The notes below the pieces were generated by a model. It was not told the DNA's origin and did no database searches. It worked only from the letters and a program-made list of their open reading frames with translations. This document shows, piece after piece, positions 55,495-64,000 of a DNA stretch of 64,000 nucleotides. The stretch covers positions 124,001 to 188,000 of the forward strand of contig JADDMT010000023.1 of assembly GCA_021401465.1 (NCBI GenBank), in the 5' to 3' direction. The position numbers were made by a program, and so were the translations under genes. How positions within the stretch are numbered: the first letter of the stretch is position 1; each line of letters starts with the position of its first letter. This DNA comes from Teratosphaeria epicoccoides (lineage: Eukaryota > Ascomycota > Dothideomycetes > Mycosphaerellales > Teratosphaeriaceae).

Positions 55495-58400
55495 TAGTCG
55501 GTAAGCACCTTAATAGGGTGCGCTACGCCTTCGAGGTAGTGTCGGTACTCCTTGAAGCCGTTAATAATAGCTAAAAGCTCTTAGTCGTGAGTCTCATAGT
55601 TAAGCTTAGCGCCCTGCATCTTCCGCGACTAGAAGGCAATCGGGTACTATCGCGTACTGCCTTCGTGCGACTAGAGCTGCGATATAATTGCGGCTATTGC
55701 GAATTTTGAAGTATTAGTCTCTATCCGGATCTTCGTAGCAGGGTCAAAGTGCCGAAGTATAGGCGTAGTTTAGAAAGCTGCTTTAAGTTCAGAGAAAGCC
55801 TTACTCTAAGCCTCCTCCTAAGGCACTATCCCTAGCTTTTTTCCTTGAATCGCGCCCTTTGCGAGGGCCGTGAGGGGAGCCATGATCTTTGAGTAGGATC
55901 ATATGAATCTGCGGTAGAAGTTAGTAAATCCTAGGAACACCTACACTTCTCGGAGGGTAGTTAGCTATAGCTACTCCGCGATTACGGACACTCTTTAGTC
56001 ATCTATGATGACTCCTTCCATAGAGACGATGTATCCGAGAAACTTAATCCTATCTGTTAGGAATAAGTACTTCTTTAGGTTCGCGTATAGAGCGAACTTG
56101 CAGAGCCGTTCGAGCACTATCCTTAGATGCCGAATATGCTCCTCTTTCGAGTCGGAGTAGACTAGTATATCGTCTAAATATACTACGTAGCAGGTGTTAA
56201 CGAGGCCGGCTAGGGCCCGGTTAATATACGCTTAGAACGTTGCTAGTGTGTTAGTCAAGCCGAACGGCATCACTATATACTCGAAGTGTCTGTACCGCGT
56301 TCGGAATGTAGTCTTCTACTCGTCGCCCTTTCGGATCGGTATCTAGTAGTAGGCGTCCTTCAAGTCGATAGACAAGAAGATGGCGGCGCGACTAAGGCGG
56401 TCAAGCGTCTCGCTAATAAGTAGTAGGGGGTAGCGGTTCTTTTAGGTTACTACGTTAAGGCCCCTATAGTTAACGCATAGGCAGAGCGTGTTGTCCTTCT
56501 TCAGGACGAACATAACTAACGCTCTAGCCTCGCTGTCGCTTCGTCGGATCCACGCGTTCCTTTGCGCCTTGTAGAGGTAGTCTCGAAGTGTTTCGAGCTG
56601 CGATTCCGACATGGGGTACAGAGGTCGATGCGGAGGATTGTAACCCTCCTTAAGGTTAATCGCATGTTCCGCGTCTAGGGCCCGGGCATAGGCCGCAGCC
56701 TCTGCGTCGAAAATATCGGCGTATTCCTCTAACTCAGGCGGAAGGGTAACGTCTTCCTTGACGTTCCGTATGCGGACTACATACATGCATTAGACCTTCT
56801 TCATGTCCTTGTAGAAGCTATGTACGTCACGCATCTGCACTGCAGGAACTTCGCCTATAGAGCCGTAGAACTAGTTGTTAGTAGCTCTATTAACAACGAC
56901 TCCCTGCTTGTAGCGCTAAGGGCGGCCGAGTAGGAGCTCCTTATTAGGAACGTTTCGGCGTAGAAGACTTCGTTAGTCTCGCGCACTTCTCCCGAGGAGT
57001 CCGCGAGTTAGAGGCGCACGTTGTACGCGCCTTAAGCCGCTGCGCCTTCGCCCTGAAAGGACTTCATAGTAGGCAGCAGGGCTCCTAGGATTGGCTTCAA
57101 ACCAAGCCGTACGATTACCCTCTAGGGTATCACGTTAACCTCCGCAAGGTCATCTAACATATAGTCTACTAGCTTAAGCGAGCCATTAACTCGGACCGCA
57201 CCCGATAGGTGCCAGGCAGGCCACGAGTCTACACTATCGGTAACAGACAGCTTAGATACCCGCGGTAGCCATTCGGTTGTCTTAGGCTTGTCCTTCTTTC
57301 GCCTCCCCTCTAGGGAGGTTTCAGACACCTTGCTTACCTTCTTCCTATCACTTCGTTTAGGACAGCGAGCCGCCTAGTAGTCCCTCGCTCTACAGATGTA
57401 GCAGCTACTCGGAGGCTTCTCGCTACCGTCTTTTGGCTTAGAGGGCTTGCTCCTCTAGAATGAACTACCGCGTTAGACGTAGCCCCTAGGGCGCTTGTAA
57501 TAGCGGCCCTTTAGTAGGTCCTTAGGGCTTAGACGCTTATTGTCCTTACTACCTGATTTTCTATTTCGCTTCAAGGTGATTTCCATACATGTCGCAAGGG
57601 ACACAAGGTCTTGCCGAGTTGTCGGAAGTTCATGAAAAGTCATGATTATATTCCGAAGATTGTCATCAAGTTTGACGAGCAAGTGCCGCATGCGTTACGT
57701 CTTAGTATAGGGTAGCATCTGTCCCTCGAGTATGGCGAGGTAGGTAGCAAAGCTAGAGGTTGTTTGTCCCTTCCCCTACTTAGCCTTCTTGTACTTAACA
57801 GACATGGTAAGGGCGCAATTCCCTAGATCCTCGACCTAGTTGACATAGAACTAGCGAAAGTCCGCCTACATATATGTTCTATCATAGACCTGCATAAGGT
57901 CATACCGCTCATGCTAGTTATTGCGAGGTTCCTTATCCTCTTCGAGCTATATCATACTAAAGGCGACTCGTTCGCCCTCTATAGAATATCCGCGTAGGTT
58001 AAGCACAGAAACTGCCTTACACGCCTGCAAGAAAGTTCGAGCCTCCTTCAAGGTGTCTCCCTTAAACGGCTTTAGGTTGCGTGCGTTACGACTACCTCCT
58101 AGTTAGCCTACTATGGCCCCGAATTTAGGCACTAGGTTCGCAGGCACACGCGGAGGGTCTGCACCTCCTAGTAAGTTGTCTTTGCGGGTCCCTAGCGTGA
58201 AATCTCGCTAGATTTCTTCGTCTGCTAGTTCATTAGTACCGCTTATAGCGACGTCTTCGTCGTCCTCGCCGTTGTCGCTACTAGAAGCGGTGCGGCTCTA
58301 GCTCTAGTTCGTAAGGCAGTTCGCGACCTAATCGACAATCATGGCTACAAGGGCTAGGTCGATAGTCAGGGTTAGCTGCAGTCCCTGTATAGGGGGTCTA

Positions 58401-58567
58401 TTACCTTGTCCGCCGCGTAATTAGCCTCTAGCGGAACTGTCGCTCGATGTAGTGTCGCTCGTAGGGGGTACTTCTGCGGGCTAGTTACTCGGGCTAGCTT
58501 CGCCATCGCAGGCGCTTAGGATAGCGCTTGCTACGCGTTAGTTACAAGTTCGTAGTACTCTAGACAT
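55495..58567 (-). pseudogene. gag-pol: gag-pol of copy B, N-terminal part
   Basis: Minus-strand gag start at 58567, CCHC region near 57400, protease-like LDDLAEVNVI near 57140, RT from about 56786 downwards with long unbroken stretches (NLKEGYNPPHRPLYPMSES, ALVMFVLKKDNTL), RNase H to 55495. The frame continues at 33594 on the far side of element C. Confidence 0.88.
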
Positions 58568-58616
58568 ATTGTAGTATTCTCTGCTAGACTACAAAGCAGG
58601 GGGGAGAAAGCAGAAC

Positions 58617-58976
58617 TAATATAGATGTATATGCTATATGATATAGAAATATCTCGTAGTATGACAGAGTAATCTGACCTTTTAGTAGGTATAAGACAGC
58701 GCTGCTTTCTGCTTATCGCAGAGGTGGCGCTAAGGGTACTTATAACCCCTGACACTCCTTAATTAGGGAAAGCATGTCCGAGCCTAACCCTGTAGGGGTA
58801 CCGTAGGGTCAGCGACGTAGGGGCGTCCTACGTCGACAACTGATCCCTCTTAGACGACATACAAGCCAACGTATGTACGAAGGACCCCCTTACTATATAT
58901 AGCAGGGTTACTACATGCCAAGGGCGGGCATTAGAACCTATGCGGTTCTAATAGCCCCCTAGTATTAACTGTATCA
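58617..58976 (-). repeat. 5' LTR of gypsy copy B
   Basis: 360 bp, reverse orientation. Its outer edge (58977) abuts the middle of copy E's pol. Confidence 0.9.
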
Positions 58977-60489
58977 AGAACCCTTTAAAGAAGTCTCGAG
59001 ACTTATTCAGCAGTTGCAAGAGCGAGAACTAGAGTTAATTAATAAGGGTGTAGCCCTCTAGGACACTACAGGCGGTCCGAAGTACTAGACTAAGTCAGGC
59101 GACTTATAGTACTTTAGAAATAGGCTCTACGTACCTGCTAACTACGCACTCTGTTCGCAGCTCCTCTGTATTCATCATGACAATAAACTTGCGGGCTATT
59201 TTGGCGTAGAGAAGACAAACGCACTTCTCGGACGCAAATACTAGTAGCCTACGCTAGAACAGGATGTCTCTAACTATGTCAAATCCTGCCAGATGTGCTA
59301 GGTCAGCAAATCTCGGCGCTATCGCCCCTACAGCGATGCTTAGGCGCTCCTACTACTAGAGAGACCATGGCAGGACTTGACTATAGATTTTATCACTAAT
59401 TTGCTGCTAGCAAAGTAGAGAGGCAATGTAGTTAATGCTGTCCTTATAGTAGTCGACTAATACTCTAAGATGAATGTCTTCATCCTATGTACGAAAAGAT
59501 GCACAAGTAGCAAGCTTGCGCGACTACTTTGCGACGAAGTCATATAGCGCTTTAGTGTTCCCCGAAGTATCCTATTAGATTGAGGTTCTGTCTTTACTAG
59601 TAAATACTAGCAAGAATTTGTGTTTAAGGCACGTGTCAAGTACTACCTAAGTATAGCATTCTATCTACAGACTAATAGTTAGACTAAACGTATGAACTAG
59701 ACTCTTAAGTAGTACCTTCGGTACTACTACGCTAAGAACTAGGATGCCTAGGCTAACGTAATTCCTATGGCGGAATTTGCAGTTAATAACAGCATGCATG
59801 CTACTATGCGCATGTTGCCATTTTAGATTCTTTATGGCTTTAATCCGGAAATACACCTAGAACCGCCTCAGGACAAGTCTTCTAAGGAAAGGGTGCTAGC
59901 TGCCGCGGAATTAGCGCGGCGTATGCGCGAGGTACATTCGGTGCTAATAGAACACTAGAAAAAGGCCTCAGAATCCCAGATTAAACATAATAACGCCTAT
60001 GCTAAACCGATGTAGTATGTAGTTAGTATAAAGGTATTACTATTAACGAAGAATCTCAAGCTGAAACTTCTAAGCAAGAAGATGACGCTAAGGTTCGTCG
60101 GACCCTTCTAGATACGCGACGTAATAGGCTCGCAGGCGTACTAGCTATTATTGCTATTGTCGTATTATGTGCACGACGTCTTCTACGTATCTCTACTTGA
60201 ACTATAGGTATAGCGCGAGGGCGAAGAGCCCGCGGGCCTAATGCTAGTAGCAGAAGAGAACGAAGAGTAGGAAGTCGAGGGTATTAAGGACAGTATGTAG
60301 TGTAAGGGCGTAACGTACTATCTAGTAAAGTAGAAAGGATACCTACCTAAGTACACATAATAGGTTCTAGCCAAAGACTATAAGAACGCTCTAGAAGCTA
60401 TTCGTGAATTCGAAGAGCGGAGAAGGCGTAAGCAGGGCTTAAGAAGGTTAATTCGTGGGAAGATAAGGGCTTCGGAGCAGAATTCTTGA
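58977..60489 (+). pseudogene. gag-pol: gag-pol of copy E, C-terminal part
   Basis: Integrase and chromodomain with TAG stops. The natural stop TAA of other copies reads TGA here. The integrase motif again reads TKRMN. Confidence 0.85.
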
Positions 60490-60629
60490 CATGTATATGT
60501 AGCGCATAATGCGCGGAGTAATAACGAGAAGCAAACGCCCTACTCATACATTATTGATGCCTAAAGGCACACCTAGAATAAACCTAAGGAGAACAAGAGA
60601 CATACTTAGATTAGCTTCGTAGCTAATGC

Positions 60630-62126
60630 TTAGCGACTACTAGTTAGGGGCTTCCTAACTAAACCTAAAGCAGGAGAGTCTTTCTTGTTATAGTCCGCTA
60701 GGGACTACCTACCCGCACGGGGTCTACTAAACACCCCGAAGTGACTATGAGTGACAGGGGTAGCAACGCCATGAAGAGAGGCTAGCATCTTCTTCTTTAG
60801 TAGGTTGCGAGGGAGCTTGTCTTCGGAGCCTATAGTAGCTAGAGAACTAGTAGCATCCTTACCGCGCCTAGTCGCGACAACTACCTCATCCTTAGCATTA
60901 GAAGGCGAAGAGACTCGAGCGCGCTTGCGGCTGTCGCGCTCGGCCCTCGAGATTATCTTGCGCTTCTTGACATAAGTGTTAACTACATCATTAGACTTAG
61001 TGTCCCCCTTAGGCGTAACTAGTATAGTGACACTACAGCGCAAAGGGATCATGTTAGGACCGAAGGTATCCTAGACGTCGTCATCCTCCTCATCCTTAAA
61101 GATCTAGCCTAGAGGCTTGTGCCTTAGCGTCTTAACGGACGTAGTGCGGGTCGCAAGCGGGGAAGGTTCGGCTTCCTCGTCGCTAACCTCAATTTCGGCC
61201 CTAGCCTTCTTCTTCTTCTTAGATAGTAGCGTCGAGGCGGCATAGGCGGCGGCGCTACAATGTGTTAGCTGTACGCACGCGACAGGATTTGAGTAAGTAA
61301 CTTACGGCTTAGTCCTTAGGACCGGCTTAGAGGCAGGCTGTCTCTCGGTATGGCGCTAGGGCGTGGCCTTAGCGGCGGGAGCGGTAAACTGCTTGATAAC
61401 CTTCTTGCGGATCATCTGTGTCTTAAAGTTATCGTTAATAGAGGCAAGGGCCCTAAGTTGCTGACGCTAACAGCTAGTCGGATATTTCTCGACGCTAACG
61501 TTAGCCTAGCGGAGAAAGTCAGCGTTTATACTTAGAGGGTACCCGCACTATATGCGTACTATGGCGAAGGTCTCGACCCTAACGGTTAGCACCTTCAAGA
61601 TCTTCTAGACTAAGTCTACAATCAGACCTAGACAAACGTTTTCGCCTGTTAGCAGAGAGTCGAAGCAAACACTGCTATGAGAACAGTTAGTAGTCGCGGT
61701 AAAGCACGAGAGGGCGCTAAGCAGGTAGGCGAGTGCCTCGCGGTACTTAGCCTATAGCCTGTTTATAGTCAGAGTACCTTTAGTAATCCCCTTGTCGCGC
61801 GTACTCTAGAAGTTATCGATGTTATAGTAGAGCTAGTTATACTTACTATACACCTCTTTAGGGAGGTCTTAGCATTTTTGATGCTTGCTATTACAGTTAG
61901 CATAATTGCGGTAGATACTGCCCTCATCAAATCTACTAACGCAGATCTCGGCTACGCTTTAGTTAGTATAAGTCATGCATACCTCGCGGGTAGGGGACGC
62001 CTTACTAACACGTAGAGGAGAGATGTATGCAGCTTGGCTACTAAGGTTGTCGAGGCATCGTCGACATAAGCGACGATCGCAGGCAGAGCGAGTAGCGTCG
62101 AACTTAGTCTGTAGCATATGAGCTAT
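60630..62126 (-). pseudogene. Antisense gene of gypsy copy E
   Basis: 1,497 nt, start codon mutated to ATA (62126-62124). TATA box near 62280. This copy preserves the fifth cysteine of the cluster that reads Tyr in copies 1, B and D. A long stop-free C-terminal part spans 61052-60705. Confidence 0.75.
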
Positions 62127-62924
62127 TATAGCTAAGACAGGTTAATTGATCTTGATTAATTGATTAAAGAAGAAGAAGCTCTAGTATAGACCCGCAGACA
62201 TAGCGAGGCGCAAGCTAAGCGAAATAGGAGCGGAGGTCAATGTTAGTGTCTTAGAACAGGAAGTTTAGGAAAGCGACGAGGTTTTTATACCCTCTAACAG
62301 CCCCCCTGTTACCTACTGCAACCGTTAAGCTAGTAACTCGAACTACATGCGTAGAGTACCTACCTTTAGTTGACTTATAAGGGGACCGAATAATGCAATA
62401 ACGGATAACGCGGCTGTTACGCATGTGCGCCAACTACACTCGTGCTAGCCTACTAGCATGAAAATGTGGCGAGGCCTGCGCTAGGAGCGCGCTCCTGCTG
62501 TTTCGAGCGGCACGCGCAGAGCGTCCGCGCACTTTCCTACTACCCTAAGGTTCTGCGACACGTTCTTCACGGTCACGACTAAATAGGGACAGCCAAGCTA
62601 CTTGGCGAGGCTAGCGCGCATGCTCGCCCCATAATTTCAAGGATTGACTAAAGTACGTGCTCGTAGTGTCCTGATATCTTGATCTGCATGTAAAGCGAAG
62701 GTGTTATGAAGCCGCCTAACATGTAACAGGTTAAAACCCGCCTGAGTTAGTAGCCTCCGCCCCGTACTCGCTACGAAGGTGTTAAGGTGTATGCATGACA
62801 CATGTTACGTAGGCTATCTACCTATTTACCCTTGCGTAGTATAAGCGTGCTACATCCTGTACCCTATATGTTCTATGTACATTACTCAGTAAGGCTAGGG
62901 ACATCCTCATAGGAGGAGGGGCAG

Positions 62925-63284
62925 TAATACGGTTAATACTAGGGGGCTATTAGAACCACATAGGTTCTAATGCCCGCCCTTAGCATGTAGTAACCCTGCT
63001 ACATATAGTAAGGGGGTCCTTCGTACATACGTTAGCTTGTATGTTATCTAAGAGGGATTAGTTGTCGACGTAGGACACCCCTACGTCGCTGACCCTACGG
63101 TACCCCTGCGGGGTTAGGCTCGGACATGCTTTCCCTAATTAAGGAGCGTCGGGGTTTATAAGCACCCTTAGCGCTACCTCTGCAATAAGCAGAAAGCAGC
63201 GCTGTTTTGTACCTACTAAAAGGTCGGATTAATCTGTCACACTACGAGATATTTCCATATCATATAGCATATACATCTATATCA
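62925..63284 (+). repeat. 3' LTR of gypsy copy E
   Basis: 360 bp, TAATAC...TATCA, preceded by the purine-rich tract. Confidence 0.9.
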
Positions 63285-64000
63285 TTACGTTACTAGTTAG
63301 GGCGTTATTAGCGTTACTATTGCTCGATAGGTAGGATTAACTATTAAGCAGTAGTTACACTAGGGCACTTCGTGATTATAAAGAGCGTAGGGTGTTCCTA
63401 ATACTAGACAAGCTATTATCTAGTCTCTAATATGCTGCAGATGTGCTAGCTCTGCTATAATGGCTTAATAATACTAAGCAAAGAGGTAGTAATTAAATCA
63501 ATCAAAAAACAGTGTTACAGGGGACCTATTAATTAGCAGGCGAAAGACACAGAGTAGTAGCAGTCTTGTTCCATTTAATAAGGAGCGCACTAACAGTCTT
63601 ATAAGCTACACATTGTTAAAGCCATCTAACAGCTATGTTATCTACTCCGGAAGTAGTAGTATTAGTCTATTAATAGCCTCATGCACCTATGGATTAACAT
63701 TCGGTTAGAAGCGAGGTACTACATGATGCTTGTCAGACTATGCTAGCTTTAGCTTAGTGTTACTAGTATCTAGATAGGCCTTTGCGGAGTTGCGGAGGTA
63801 ATAGTAGGCGAGCTCATGTAGCCTTCTACTACTCTCTAGCTCATTAGCGTTGCTAGTAATAGCAGCTATATTAACGCCGACCTGTACTAAGGTGCTAGCG
63901 TACTATGCTAACGTGTCTGCAGGAAGGTACTTATTAATATCTGCTAAGAGTTAGCAAAGTGCCTCGAGGCGTACTATGACTACACTATGATTAGCGTACT
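63285..64000 (-). pseudogene. RIP-degraded sequence with an unrecognised minus-strand ORF
   Basis: About 63982-63620 on the minus strand reads coding-like text broken only by TAG/TAA: LLADINKYLPADTLA, YASTLVQVGVNIAAITSNAN, RLHELAYYYLRNSAKAYLD. No family recognised; it runs towards the window edge. The first ~330 nt after the LTR hold nothing I can name. Confidence 0.4.

Larger units (their letters stand above)
28935..58976 (-). mobile_element. Gypsy chromovirus copy B, split by a Plavaka-like transposon
   Basis: A minus-oriented copy with 3' LTR 28935-29294 and 5' LTR 58617-58976. Its two internal parts (29295-33594 and 55495-58616) join within pol when 33595-55494 and one TA are removed, giving 8,140 bp; a 28-nt deletion near 30621 explains nearly all the difference from 8,169. 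Outer flanks (cctac on the left, agaac on the right) do not match, so no target duplication. Confidence 0.88.
58977..63284 (+). mobile_element. Partial gypsy copy E (3' half)
   Basis: 4,308 bp matching copy 1 positions 21991-26298 with no net indel: integrase-chromodomain part of pol, antisense gene, 3' LTR. The 5' half is missing; the left edge is the LTR of copy B. Right flank ttacg. Confidence 0.88.

Noticed and set aside
27640..63284. Copies A and E as the two ends of one element into which B inserted.
   Set aside because: They are in opposite orientation, both contain the 3' end with its LTR, and the flanks (aaatc, ttacg) differ.
17400..64000. CRISPR array or tandem satellite.
   Set aside because: Repeats are dispersed LTRs and element copies; I saw no regularly spaced short repeats with unique spacers.

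Overview
The window looks like the edge of a gene-rich segment of a filamentous ascomycete genome (Pezizomycotina; Dothideomycetes is my best guess, from the gene families and very short introns, not from a search) running into a large block of dead transposons. Positions 1-16,800 carry ordinary, intact, single-copy housekeeping genes. Positions about 17,400-64,000 carry almost nothing but transposable elements riddled with in-frame stop codons, mostly TAG. The mutations are transitions and the reading frames are otherwise kept, which is the signature of repeat-induced point mutation (RIP).

Gene-rich part, left to right: the 5' part of an Arg/Asp-rich (RS-like) nuclear protein (minus); a TauD/TfdA-type Fe(II)/2-oxoglutarate dioxygenase with two introns (plus); F-actin-capping protein beta subunit (plus, tiny first exon); the mRNA export receptor Mex67 (plus, one intron); a very large PhoD-like metallophosphatase-domain protein (minus); and a Kex2-type furin-like processing protease (plus), divergent from the PhoD gene. 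They share no obvious pathway and look like normal unclustered genes.

Transposon part: five copies (two complete, one complete but split, two partial) of one Ty3/gypsy chromovirus family with 360-bp LTRs (TGATA...TATCA), a single 1,655-codon gag-pol frame ending in a chromodomain, and, unusually, a second 499-codon gene on the opposite strand between pol and the 3' LTR with its own conserved TATA box. Copy 1 (18,130-26,298) has a perfect 5-bp target duplication (ggttt) and split an older zinc-cluster-like ORF. The rest is a nest: a minus-strand gypsy copy B (28,935-58,976) was hit by a Plavaka-type (CACTA-superfamily) DNA transposon C (33,595-55,494), whose transposase gene was in turn split by gypsy copy D (38,991-47,159, target duplication cctct). 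Partial copies A (27,640-28,934) and E (58,977-63,284) flank B, but the junctions show no target duplication, so B is probably a recombinant (or an assembly join).

The items most worth attention are the antisense gene carried by the chromovirus, with a six-cysteine pattern resembling a fungal Zn2Cys6 cluster, the apparent self-priming arrangement of its LTR and primer-binding site, and the multi-gene Plavaka-like element that carries a MYND-finger gene and several unrecognised ORFs.
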